Origin: an uncultured Lutibacter sp.
GTDB taxonomy: Bacteria; Bacteroidota; Bacteroidia; Flavobacteriales; Flavobacteriaceae
DNA: 64,000 bases
NCBI RefSeq assembly: GCF_947495725.1
Contig: NZ_CANLZZ010000005.1
Coordinates: 310,001-374,000, forward strand
Direction: 5' to 3'
Shown here piece after piece: positions 55,355 to 63,200 of the stretch. Numbering within the stretch: position 1 is the first letter of the stretch; the number at the start of each line of letters is the position of its first letter. Under the pieces are notes generated by a model. The model had not been told where the DNA came from. It did not search any database and saw only the letters and a list, made by a program, of their open reading frames with translations. Made by a program: the position numbers and the translations under genes.

Positions 55355-56563
55355 TTAATTAAAATCAATTTCAATATAATCAATTTCGTGAGGCTTTCCC
55401 GGAGCAATTATAAATTTTGGCTTATCAGAAAGTTTATAAATTACGCTTGCATATGTAGAATTATTACTTACTACATCTGCACTTCCATTATCCTTTGAAC
55501 GAAGAACTTCTTTAATATCCTCAATTTCTATATGAGTTGTATTTTCAGTAAACCTTTGTTGAAACGATTTTATTCGTAGACATTCATTTAATCCATCTTC
55601 GATAGTTTTATTATTGGTTTTTAACTGTGCGAGATATTTTTTACTATAATCAGTATTGCTCATTGGATGGTTTGTGTGATATGTGAAAAAAGAATTTTTA
55701 AAAGGTCTATATTCGGCTACTTTATTTGCCGAACATTCCAAACTATAAACTTTTTCTGCACCTCCAATAATAAAATTTTGACCAGAAGCATGTTCAATTT
55801 TATTAATAAAATTCAACGCCTCTTCTTGAGTATTTTTGTCTAAAACACCTCTAACAATAAAAGTTACGGGCAATCCTGTTTTACGGTAATCTAATTGCAT
55901 TAAAGTATTACAGTTAATTGATACTAATCTATTATTCATTCCTGTAATTCCAAGGTGACCAGGCATAGTAAGAACCATAGTTTCTTTATCCGAATTAGGT
56001 TCGCTAATCTTAAGTACTGTTTGGAAGCCATGATAAAATTGAGGAATATCCATATTTTGCGCTGTAATACTTGGTTTGTTATTACTTTTGTTTATTCCAA
56101 TTGAACTGCAGTTGTGTGCTAAAATATCTTTTGTATTAAACCAATATTCGTCACCTAATTGAAACATAAAAATAGTTTCCAAATCAACTCCCGAACCTTT
56201 TGAAATTCCTTGTAATTCTTTCATTAGTTCAGGCATCCATTTATTAACGGAAGTTCTATAATCTGTATATTTTAAAAATTTTGCTATAAATTTATCAGGA
56301 TCTTCTTTAGTTGTTTCTGCAATTTCTTGTTTAAATAAGTTTATTATTTCCTGTATTTCTTTCTTTAATACTTTGCCATGAGTTAATCCTCTTTCATAAG
56401 GTGTTCCGTTTAGTTTAAGATATCGAAGATTCCCATTTGCAAGCAACTCTAAATGTTCCGTTTTATTTTGTTTAATAAGAAGCTGCTCTTTTTGTTTTTC
56501 ATTATTTAAGCATGACAAAAAAATGATGCATGTAAAAAGCAGTATTAATAGTTTGTTTTTCAT
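55355..56563 (-). CDS. C45-type autoproteolytic acyltransferase/Ntn-hydrolase, lipoprotein
   Basis: 402-aa protein with lipoprotein signal (CIIFLSC, Cys18). It resembles the isopenicillin-N/6-APA acyltransferase-like family: YERGLTHGKVLKKEI early on, then LAHNCSSIGI, where Cys152 would be the N-terminal nucleophile after self-cleavage, followed by TAQNMDIP. Family members hydrolyse or transfer acyl groups on amides. It is the last of eight same-strand genes in the right-hand accessory block. The natural substrate is not visible. Confidence 0.8.
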   Translation of the reverse strand: MKNKLLILLFTCIIFLSCLNNEKQKEQLLIKQNKTEHLELLANGNLRYLKLNGTPYERGLTHGKVLKKEIQEIINLFKQEIAETTKEDPDKFIAKFLKYTDYRTSVNKWMPELMKELQGISKGSGVDLETIFMFQLGDEYWFNTKDILAHNCSSIGINKSNNKPSITAQNMDIPQFYHGFQTVLKISEPNSDKETMVLTMPGHLGITGMNNRLVSINCNTLMQLDYRKTGLPVTFIVRGVLDKNTQEEALNFINKIEHASGQNFIIGGAEKVYSLECSANKVAEYRPFKNSFFTYHTNHPMSNTDYSKKYLAQLKTNNKTIEDGLNECLRIKSFQQRFTENTTHIEIEDIKEVLRSKDNGSADVVSNNSTYASVIYKLSDKPKFIIAPGKPHEIDYIEIDFN

Positions 56564-56687
56564 AGTAGCATATTTTTTAATATTGGATACAGCGTTGCCG
56601 TATATTTTAAATTATAAATTTAAAAAATAGTTCCCAAACAAGTATAATTAGTGAGGTTTCAATTAAATATCTCATATACAGTTAATT

Positions 56688-56710
56688 AAGGCTGATTAGG
56701 GTTGAGCCTT
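56688..56710 (-). terminator. Hairpin at end of GNAT gene
   Basis: AAGGCT (56688-56693) and AGCCTT (56705-56710) are exact complements around an 11-bp loop and overlap the stop codon of the acetyltransferase gene. No strong T run follows in the direction of transcription, so termination is uncertain. The remaining 120 bp before the C45 gene are AT-rich; they include GTTGCCGTATA, which resembles core pieces of the neighbouring repeats. Confidence 0.35.
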
Positions 56711-57218
56711 AATTTATATTTTTTCTAAATATTAATCTAGTTCCTCTTTCTTCAGAAATAAATTCATCCACATATTCCATATTCAATTTTTCTAACACTT
56801 TTCGTGAGGCGATATTTTTTGGACTAACAGTTGCTATTAATTCAAACAAATTCATCTCGTTTTTTGCATATTCTAACCAGAAATTTCCAATTTCTGTTGC
56901 AAAACCTTTTCCCCAATTATTTTCATTCAGAATAAATCCAAACTCATAATTATCTTTGTTTAGATAATTAAATTTTAGCAAACCTGTAATTCCAATAAGT
57001 TTATCATTTAAATTGGAAGTTATACACCAGAGTCCAACTTTTTCGTTTTTAGACTTTATAAAATCTTCACTAAGTAATTTTTTAAATTCGTCATTTGTAA
57101 AAACCCTTCCTTTAAATACTGTTTTCATTACTTTTTGGTTTTTACAGAATAATTTTTCTAAATCTTTTTCATATTTAGAATTCAATATTTTAAATTTTAG
57201 TCTGTCTGTTTCCAACAT
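56709..57218 (-). CDS. GNAT-family N-acetyltransferase (RimJ/RimL type)
   Basis: 169-aa enzyme transferring acetyl from acetyl-CoA to an amine. MLETDRLKFKIL is the usual RimL-type opening; NKDNYEFGFILNENNWGKGFATEIGNFWLEYA carries the acetyl-CoA-binding motif A, and LIATVSPKNIASRKVLEKLNME is motif B. It belongs to the accessory block and is separated from the GH28-like gene by a repeat element. The acceptor may be a protein N-terminus, an antibiotic or a small molecule; the sequence does not tell. Confidence 0.88.
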   Translation of the reverse strand: MLETDRLKFKILNSKYEKDLEKLFCKNQKVMKTVFKGRVFTNDEFKKLLSEDFIKSKNEKVGLWCITSNLNDKLIGITGLLKFNYLNKDNYEFGFILNENNWGKGFATEIGNFWLEYAKNEMNLFELIATVSPKNIASRKVLEKLNMEYVDEFISEERGTRLIFRKNIN

Positions 57219-57320
57219 ATATTTTATTAAATTAAATGAAATCCAACAGTTTTGGATTTGCTTTTAAACCACTAATTTAACAAATAATAACCAAAAAGAA
57301 ATTACATTAGAATTTTGTTA

Positions 57321-57370
57321 AGTAGGCGAGAACCAAGCATTAAAACATACCAGTTGTTGTAGCACGTTAT
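57321..57370 (-). repeat. Accessory-block repeat, left-end type (copy 1)
   Basis: Read on the minus strand it starts with the TAA stop of the GH28-like gene, TAACGTGCTACAACAAC, and ends TTCTCGCCTACTTA. The copy at 63139-63188 has the same plan (ACGTTTTACAACAACGTAC ... TTCTCGCCTACTTA). Its first 14 bases are nearly the inverse of the end at 58816 upstream of the same gene, so the GH28-like gene is bracketed by inverted ends. Confidence 0.7.
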
Positions 57371-58776
57371 TCTTTTTTACTAACATTTATAATCTCAATA
57401 TCTTCAATTTTTCTCCCGTTATTTTTTAGAAAACTACTGTAAAAACCTGTCACATCATCTAAAACTATAGAAGGTCTTTCATCTTCATTTATTGTTATTA
57501 GATTAATATTCTCAAGGTGAAGTCCTGCAATATGACGAACAAAAATTCCAAACGCAGGTAAAGTTCCAATCGAATAAAATTCAGGGGAATGAACACCCAT
57601 AACCTCAGATGTAAATTCCTTAACAGAATCAATTTTTGAAGCATCCTTTTTTGTTCCTCCACCAGAAACTATGAATCTAATGTTTTTAATAGATATATCC
57701 TCTATTTTATGATTAGGAAGTCCTGTAATAAAAATCGCTGAATTTTTATCACCTTTAGAATTATCAACTATTATATTATTAAAATAGAATCCATGCATTC
57801 GCTTAATAGGTTCTAGTTGGCCTTTTGGAGTATCTACACTCATTCGTTGTTGGCAAAATGTCATAAAAATTGGTCTAGGAACATTATCCATTACTAGGTT
57901 TGAAAAGGTCATGTTTTTCATTTCACCACCCTCGTTTTGTTGTATTTTTAAACCAGCATCTTCAATGTCTCTAAATGTACAATTACTGACAGTAACTGAT
58001 TCAATATCACCTTTTGAAAGTAAACCAATTCTAATGCCTGCCCATTTAGATCGAAATATATTATTTGTTATAACAACATCTTTACAAGGCTTATCAGAGC
58101 GTGAAGTTTGAAGACAGATGCAGTCGTCACTGTTATCGAAGTTACTGTTTGATACCCTAACCCTGGTACAACCATCAAAATCCAATCCATCACCATTATA
58201 ATTAACACGACTATAGATGTTAATTCCTGAAACCTCAATATTATCGCAGTATAAAAAAACAGAAGTCCAACTTGCTGGATTGATTAAATTAATATTGTTT
58301 AGGTGAATATTTTGGCATTCTAACATACGAATTAGCATTGGGCGACCTGCACCATGGGCAAAGTTTTCTAAATGTCCATTTCCATCTATTGTTCCAAATC
58401 CTACAATACTTATGTTTTTTGAGTTTTCAGCATATATGAAACAGCGGTCCATGTTTGTACTGTATTGATACATCATCTTATAAGTGTCCTGTGTGTAATC
58501 GTTATAATTTGGACTTCCCTGCAATGTTGTACCTCCCTCAATGTGTAATGAAACATTATCTTTTAGGTAAATAGTACCAGATACATAAATACCACCTCCA
58601 TCAATTTTTACTGTTCCACCTCCTGATAAAGTACATTCGTCAATAGCTTGTTGAATTGCTTTTGTATTCAGTGTTTTTCCATCATTAATTGCATTGTAAT
58701 CAGATATGTTGAAATCTTTGGCGTTGGTTGCAAATGATATGCTTAGTAATAGAATAATTGAATTAAATATCTTCAT
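57367..58776 (-). CDS. GH28-like secreted beta-helix glycosidase (polygalacturonase superfamily)
   Basis: 469-aa protein with a signal peptide (to about FATNAK) and the pectate-lyase-superfamily start (DFNISDYNAINDGKTLNTKAIQQAIDEC). Right-handed helix turns follow. The acidic GH28 motifs are present: NYNGDGLDFDGC and NSDDCICLQ. The usual GHG and RIK motifs are not obvious (SKWAGIRIGL in that area), so it is a divergent member and may act on something other than galacturonan. Its stop codon lies within a repeat element, and a matching inverted end sits upstream, unlike the PUL genes. It could have arrived separately from the main locus. Confidence 0.75.
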   Translation of the reverse strand: MKIFNSIILLLSISFATNAKDFNISDYNAINDGKTLNTKAIQQAIDECTLSGGGTVKIDGGGIYVSGTIYLKDNVSLHIEGGTTLQGSPNYNDYTQDTYKMMYQYSTNMDRCFIYAENSKNISIVGFGTIDGNGHLENFAHGAGRPMLIRMLECQNIHLNNINLINPASWTSVFLYCDNIEVSGINIYSRVNYNGDGLDFDGCTRVRVSNSNFDNSDDCICLQTSRSDKPCKDVVITNNIFRSKWAGIRIGLLSKGDIESVTVSNCTFRDIEDAGLKIQQNEGGEMKNMTFSNLVMDNVPRPIFMTFCQQRMSVDTPKGQLEPIKRMHGFYFNNIIVDNSKGDKNSAIFITGLPNHKIEDISIKNIRFIVSGGGTKKDASKIDSVKEFTSEVMGVHSPEFYSIGTLPAFGIFVRHIAGLHLENINLITINEDERPSIVLDDVTGFYSSFLKNNGRKIEDIEIINVSKKE

Positions 58777-58815
58777 TATATGTTTATTAATTGTATTGTA
58801 GTTAAATAAACTGAG

Positions 58816-58958
58816 TTAATGTGCTACAACGGGTTAGAGCTTGAAAAGTTGCGGGTTTGAAACCGTACTTTTCCACTGTTTGTTTATTTGTTTAAATGTA
58901 CTTAAATTTTCCTATTTACAAGAATTAAGCAATTTGCTATATGTGGTATTGTAAGCGG
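58816..58958 (-). repeat. Accessory-block repeat element (copy 2)
   Basis: Between the zinc-ribbon membrane protein and the GH28-like gene. On the minus strand the left part reads GCTTACAATACCACATATAG...TGCTTAATTCTTG and the right part GCAACTTTTCAAGCTCTAAC then CCGTTGTAGCACATTAAC. The left part matches copy 3 at 61211-61248, the right part matches copies 3 and 4. A TTTGAAACC/AGTTGCGGG segment is in the middle. Confidence 0.65.
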
Positions 58959-59018
58959 TTTTCTTTAAAATATTAATCTTGTATGTTTTTTTATTCATTA
59001 CCTTCTTTCTCCTTTTTC

Positions 59019-59825
59019 TTATAAAGTTTTTTTAATCAACACAATTATAACTCCTATAACTATAGTTATAATGAACATTATAAGTAATATTCCTATTAGC
59101 TTTAATATCTTAACTAAAACTTGACCAAAACTTAAATTATTTAATTTTTTATACGTGTATGAATAATAAAAAAGCGGAAGTATGAAAATTCCTATTCCAA
59201 ATATATTTATTCCAGATAAAAGACTAAATATAAAAACTAAAACACTCAAATATAAAAGAATTCCTTGTAAGTATGTATTGATTACTAAATGTTCTCCAAA
59301 ATTATATGGTTTTCGAAAAACAAGGAATGAAAGTAAAGTATAAAAAGGCAAAAATAAGAACGATACTAAATTATAATACTTCAATTGAAATTTAAAAATA
59401 GCATTCTTAAACTCTTCTTGGTTTTTATATCCAAATATTTCTAATTCTTTGATGTTTTCAGGTTTATCAGATACTGAATTTTCAATTATTTCAGCTTGGT
59501 TTAAACCAATATTTGTAGACATTTTAATTAATTCATCAGAATATTGACCAAAAATAAATAATGATAGTGCAAGTCCAATCGCAAAAAATGTAAATGGATT
59601 TGTATATTTTTTTCTTGTTCCATTAATGTATTCTTTTATAACTATTTGAGGTTTGTATAATAAAAATCTTAACGTGACGAAAATGTTACTGTCCCATCCT
59701 AATGACACAGTTAAACTAGAGAATAGGCTTTTTAGAGTAATTCTTTCTCGAACAATTTTAGCTCCACATTTTTTACAAAAATCATCTTTTAGATTAATCT
59801 CTAAATAGCAATTTTTACAATTCAT
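59019..59825 (-). CDS. Zinc-ribbon membrane protein of DUF3667 type
   Basis: 268-aa protein. The ATG at 59825 is preferred over a TTG nine codons upstream because AGAAGGAG lies just before it and because the product then starts directly with the zinc ribbon: MNCKNCYLEINLKDDFCKKC has two CxxC pairs. Several hydrophobic segments follow (ITLKSLFSSLTVSLG, FFAIGLALSLFIFG, and four helices after residue 160). This matches the DUF3667 family common in Bacteroidota, whose function is unknown. It sits in the accessory block with a repeat element on each side. Confidence 0.75.
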   Translation of the reverse strand: MNCKNCYLEINLKDDFCKKCGAKIVRERITLKSLFSSLTVSLGWDSNIFVTLRFLLYKPQIVIKEYINGTRKKYTNPFTFFAIGLALSLFIFGQYSDELIKMSTNIGLNQAEIIENSVSDKPENIKELEIFGYKNQEEFKNAIFKFQLKYYNLVSFLFLPFYTLLSFLVFRKPYNFGEHLVINTYLQGILLYLSVLVFIFSLLSGINIFGIGIFILPLFYYSYTYKKLNNLSFGQVLVKILKLIGILLIMFIITIVIGVIIVLIKKTL

Positions 59826-60019
59826 TTCTTCTCCTTCTAAATTCTTTTCCAATGGCTTACGGTTTTTTTTATAAGATTTGTGCGACTGGAAAATCGGAGA
59901 TTTTTCGGTTGAAGCAAATCGGTTTGTTAGAATGTTTGTCGTTAATATTTAGTTTAAAAGTAAGCTTAAATTTTATACATCTTAAGTTAGCCTTTCGTTA
60001 TTAATTTCTTATAATTAGT
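59826..60019 (-). other. Intergenic region with second repeat type
   Basis: This 194-bp gap contains, on the minus strand, CCGAAAAATCTCCGATTTT and CAGTCGCACAAATCTTATAA near the zinc-ribbon gene. The CGGAGATTTTTCGG-like part can pair imperfectly. Similar short segments occur in intergenic repeats of related bacteria, but the gap does not match the other repeat copies in this window clearly. It also holds the AGAAGGAG ribosome site just ahead of the zinc-ribbon gene. Confidence 0.4.
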
Positions 60020-61087
60020 TTAAAGTTTATTTAAGTGAGCTACCATTCCATTTTTCATAATAAATAAAGAAGTAATTTCATTTAAACTATCTCTTACAAA
60101 CTCTCCTTTAAGGTAAATATCAGTCTGACCAAATATCTTATCTGTTGTTTCAAAATAGAAATAATCCATATCTTCAAAATCTTCATCCATAACGCCTACT
60201 ATATCATTGTTTTGTATCTGAATTTTGTAGGTTAAATCAGGAATAGGACCTTCATAACCTTCAATCTTAATAACCTTATAAGTACCAACATACTCATTTA
60301 GTTGTGCTGTGGTTAGATTAACTAAATTATGAGGTATAAAATCGGGAAGCGGTTCATTACTTTCAACAAGTGTGTTAATTTGTTTGTATGCATTAATTGC
60401 GTTTTCTCTAAATAGCGTAACATTATATGCCAAGTGTACCCAGCCGGCATTTTGGTATAGATATACATCATTTTTATAATAAGGGTCATTCAGGAAAAAA
60501 TCAATCATCTCATCTTCTAGTTGATACCGATCTAATCTGTAATACCAATCTTTACTTTTGGCTAACTCGTCCCTCACTCTATCTGTAATAAAGTCCATGC
60601 GATTATCGAACTTATCTATTTCGTATTTGTTATAAATATAGATCTCGTTTAATGGCTCAATAACTGCTTTTAGTTTTTTGGGAACATTATCAACATTTTC
60701 TATGACGTTAGCATATCCATTTGTGTGAATTTTCATGTGAAAAGCGTTCATAATAGCATATCTTAAAGCATATTGATCATCATTTTTATAATCATTAAAG
60801 GTTAGTTTATCTGTCTGTATTAAGTTGATGATTGAATCTTTTGTTTTATAATAGGCAACTAGTTCGTCCGATTTTTGAATGTCTAGTCCTAAATCATGTT
60901 GTACTTCCTTTAAAATAGAAACAATTTTATTTTCGGTTTTACGCTGTTCGTTTTTATTATTTATTTGAAGCGCGATAAGAATACCAATAATAACAAGCAC
61001 AATCTCGCCTATAGCATACAGTAAATACTTGCTAAATTTATTTTCTGATAGTAGGTTTTTGCGAATTTTTCTAAAGAATTTTATCAT
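60020..61087 (-). CDS. DUF6090-family membrane-anchored protein
   Basis: 355-aa protein with a characteristic start, MIKFFRKIRKNLLSENKFSKY, one transmembrane helix (LLYAIGEIVLVIIGILIALQI) and a following N-N-K-N-E-Q. The remaining ~310 residues are soluble, mostly helical and then beta-rich. This opening is typical of the DUF6090 family, abundant in Flavobacteriia and often found among mobile, repeat-bounded genes. Function is unknown. It is bounded by intergenic elements on both sides. Confidence 0.78.
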   Translation of the reverse strand: MIKFFRKIRKNLLSENKFSKYLLYAIGEIVLVIIGILIALQINNKNEQRKTENKIVSILKEVQHDLGLDIQKSDELVAYYKTKDSIINLIQTDKLTFNDYKNDDQYALRYAIMNAFHMKIHTNGYANVIENVDNVPKKLKAVIEPLNEIYIYNKYEIDKFDNRMDFITDRVRDELAKSKDWYYRLDRYQLEDEMIDFFLNDPYYKNDVYLYQNAGWVHLAYNVTLFRENAINAYKQINTLVESNEPLPDFIPHNLVNLTTAQLNEYVGTYKVIKIEGYEGPIPDLTYKIQIQNNDIVGVMDEDFEDMDYFYFETTDKIFGQTDIYLKGEFVRDSLNEITSLFIMKNGMVAHLNKL

Positions 61088-61105
61088 TGGTTAGCGGTTT
61101 CTGAT

Positions 61106-61248
61106 AATGTTGCCTAACGTGTTTGTGTTATGAAAAGTTGCTTTCTAAAAGTGGCTATTTTCCGAAGGAAAATAGATGGAGATTAGTAAAGCATTAACTT
61201 TTGGTTAAGCTAAAAATAAGCATTTTTTTATATATGGTGCTTTACATA
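61106..61248 (-). repeat. Accessory-block repeat element (copy 3)
   Basis: It lies between the small membrane protein and the DUF6090 gene. Minus-strand left part: ACCATATATAAAAAAATGC...TTTTTAGC; right part: GCAACTTTTCATAACACAAA then CACGTTAGGCAACATT. Both ends match copy 2. GCTTAACC and GTTAGGC near the two ends resemble an integron-type core pair, but the other copies do not keep this. A TTTTCCGAAGGAAAA palindrome (61159-61173) forms a central stem. Confidence 0.65.
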
Positions 61249-61703
61249 GTTTTTATCTTTCTTTTAATCAACTTGTCTATTCGTCTTTTATTTTCCTGTT
61301 GTAAAAGTGAAGGATATAAGTTCATTAATATATTAGGAATCATTATTATCAATCCAAATAAATAGTTATGAGAAATGCTCTTGTATAAGGCAATAACAGT
61401 TACAAATATAAATCCGATTAAATGGCTTATTTCTGCAATTGTCATTTCTTTGCGTATTTCACTCAATTCTACATTTTTATCTTTTAAGGTTATTTTTCCG
61501 TTAAAAAATTTAAAAAAGGTGTTTTTGACAATCCATTTGAACTGCTCAATTCCAATATATTTATTAAAATTTTTGTTCGTAACAAAGTTCAAGTTAGACA
61601 GTTTTTTATAATACTCAGTTTTTAAAAGAATACTATTCAAAATCATTCCAACTAACCAAGAGATAAAAGATATTGATATTCCGAATGTTAAATATTTAAT
61701 CAT
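61242..61703 (-). CDS. Small membrane protein, unknown function
   Basis: 153-aa protein with an N-terminal transmembrane segment (YLTFGISISFISWLVGMILNSILL) and a further hydrophobic pair near residues 92-130 (AEISHLIGFIFVTVIALY, YLFGLIIMIPNILMNLYPSLL). A basic tail ends RRIDKLIKRKIKTM. No family is recognised. It starts 32 bp downstream of the S41 peptidase gene with no repeat between them, so the two probably form one transcription unit and may be transferred together. Confidence 0.6.
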   Translation of the reverse strand: MIKYLTFGISISFISWLVGMILNSILLKTEYYKKLSNLNFVTNKNFNKYIGIEQFKWIVKNTFFKFFNGKITLKDKNVELSEIRKEMTIAEISHLIGFIFVTVIALYKSISHNYLFGLIIMIPNILMNLYPSLLQQENKRRIDKLIKRKIKTM

Positions 61704-61735
61704 TAAGTTGTTTTTTAAATTATAGCAATGGGATT

Positions 61736-62968
61736 TTACTCTGTTAATTTGTTAATTAGTTTAATTCCTTTTTCCAAAGTTTCATCTTTTTCAGTTGCAG
61801 TTTGTTTTACATAATTCGTTGGAATATATTTTTCTCTTATTGTTCCATTTATGTGATACAATTTAGCAGTTGAAAGTTTGTATCCATATTTTTGATGTAA
61901 GAAACTAAAATCATAAACTTCTCCGGCTAATCTTCTCATTTCAGAACCAACGATTTCCGCTCTTCCCATTCCTTCAAAACCAATTGCAAGTCCTTCTCCC
62001 ATACTTCCTGTCCAACGACCAACTAAAATTATAACAGGTTTTTCATATTGTTCCAAACGAGGAATAACAAATTCTACCCAACTTCTTTTAATATTTGGAT
62101 TGTTTTCTGATTTCTCGATGAAGGAGTGTTTTTGATAAGGTTTGGGATCTTTTATAAATCTACTCATAATTCCACGAGCTTCATATGAGTCTCCACCAAA
62201 TATTGTATTTCTTAAATCTATAATAAGACCTTTTGTATTTAATAATTCATTTAATGTTTTGTCAAATTCACTTACTAAATTATCATTTCCAAGCGAGTTG
62301 TTTATTTTTATTATTCCAATTTTATTAATCGTTTTAGAAGATAAAAGACTGTTATTTTCTTTTAGCTTGATATTATCTAAATTATATTCAATTTCTTTTT
62401 TGTTGGGTAATTTTAAACTCAATATTCTTGGTTCGTTGTATCGACCTGCTAAAATTTTATTAGCAATCCATTCTCTAGTTTCAGGAAGACTTTTATCATT
62501 ACAGTGCGTTGGAAAATCCTTAATGACTTGTTCAAATTCAATTCCGTTAAATTTTATGATTTCAGCTCCGATTATATTTTGATTGGAACTTTCTATTTGC
62601 GTTTGCCATATGTTTGTTACAATTAACTTTCCATTTTTTATTGTGGTGTAAATTGGTGCAAAAAGACGAAAAGAAGAATTTGTATTCGTTTTTAAAGTAA
62701 GGTGATTATCATAAAATTCGTTCAGTAAATACTCAAAAAACAATACTGTTTCTTCTTCTGTTTTTATGTTTGGAATTTGTTTTTCGTAGTATTCTTGTAC
62801 ACAATTTAAATCTACATTTTTTTCTTGTAGGTAAACATAGTTGTGTGATATGTCAGTTATAATTTTATTTAAATCTTCTTTAATTTTGTTGTGGTCAATT
62901 TTGCTTTCTTGTGAGTTTGCATAAGTTAAATTAAAAAGGAAAATAGATGCTAAAATGAAGTTTTTCAT
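61736..62968 (-). CDS. S41-family (C-terminal processing-type) serine peptidase
   Basis: 410-aa secreted peptidase (signal to about TYANSQ). The N-terminal helical part is followed by a tail-specific protease domain: KGLIIDLRNTIFGGDS starts the core, and VILVGRWTGSMGEGLAIGF holds the catalytic Ser322. A PDZ domain is not clearly present, though NIIGAEIIKFNGIEFEQVI looks like a reduced one. Many such proteins in Bacteroidota are of unknown target. It forms a pair with the small membrane protein and is separated from the alpha/beta hydrolase gene by a repeat element. Confidence 0.83.
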   Translation of the reverse strand: MKNFILASIFLFNLTYANSQESKIDHNKIKEDLNKIITDISHNYVYLQEKNVDLNCVQEYYEKQIPNIKTEEETVLFFEYLLNEFYDNHLTLKTNTNSSFRLFAPIYTTIKNGKLIVTNIWQTQIESSNQNIIGAEIIKFNGIEFEQVIKDFPTHCNDKSLPETREWIANKILAGRYNEPRILSLKLPNKKEIEYNLDNIKLKENNSLLSSKTINKIGIIKINNSLGNDNLVSEFDKTLNELLNTKGLIIDLRNTIFGGDSYEARGIMSRFIKDPKPYQKHSFIEKSENNPNIKRSWVEFVIPRLEQYEKPVIILVGRWTGSMGEGLAIGFEGMGRAEIVGSEMRRLAGEVYDFSFLHQKYGYKLSTAKLYHINGTIREKYIPTNYVKQTATEKDETLEKGIKLINKLTE

Positions 62969-63038
62969 AAATAATACAGCTGTTGTTTCAAATTATTAGT
63001 TGTTAATTTTCTTGTTTTGTTACAATGTCTGTTTATTC

Positions 63039-63188
63039 AATTTGCGTAGAACGGGCTTATTCAATATTTAGTTGCGGGGTTAAATTATAAAATTAGTAAA
63101 TAATTCCTAAGCAAAGAAAGTCCGTATGGACTGTCGTAAGTAGGCGAGAAGCCAGCAATAAATTTTGTACGTTGTTGTAAAACGTAAT
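63039..63188 (-). repeat. Accessory-block repeat element (copy 4)
   Basis: It lies between the alpha/beta hydrolase and S41 genes. On the minus strand it runs ACGTTTTACAACAACGTAC, GCTGGCTTCTCGCCTACTTA, a stem of AGTCC/GGACT around a 4-base loop (63119-63132), then CCCCGCAACTAAATATTG and CCCGTTCTACGCAAATT. The left end matches copy 1, the right end matches copies 2 and 3. It is the most complete copy in the window. Confidence 0.7.
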
Positions 63189-63200
63189 TTTTAATAAATT

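Noticed and set aside
59826-59852. TTG start nine codons upstream in the zinc-ribbon protein
   Set aside because: The ATG at 59825 has an AGAAGGAG site in front and begins exactly at the zinc ribbon.
61106-61248. Integron attC site (GCTTAAC ... GTTAGGC)
   Set aside because: This one copy fits the RYYYAAC/GTTRRRY pattern, but the matching positions in the other copies read GTTGTAG and GTTCTAC, and no integrase is in the window. A general repeat family is safer.
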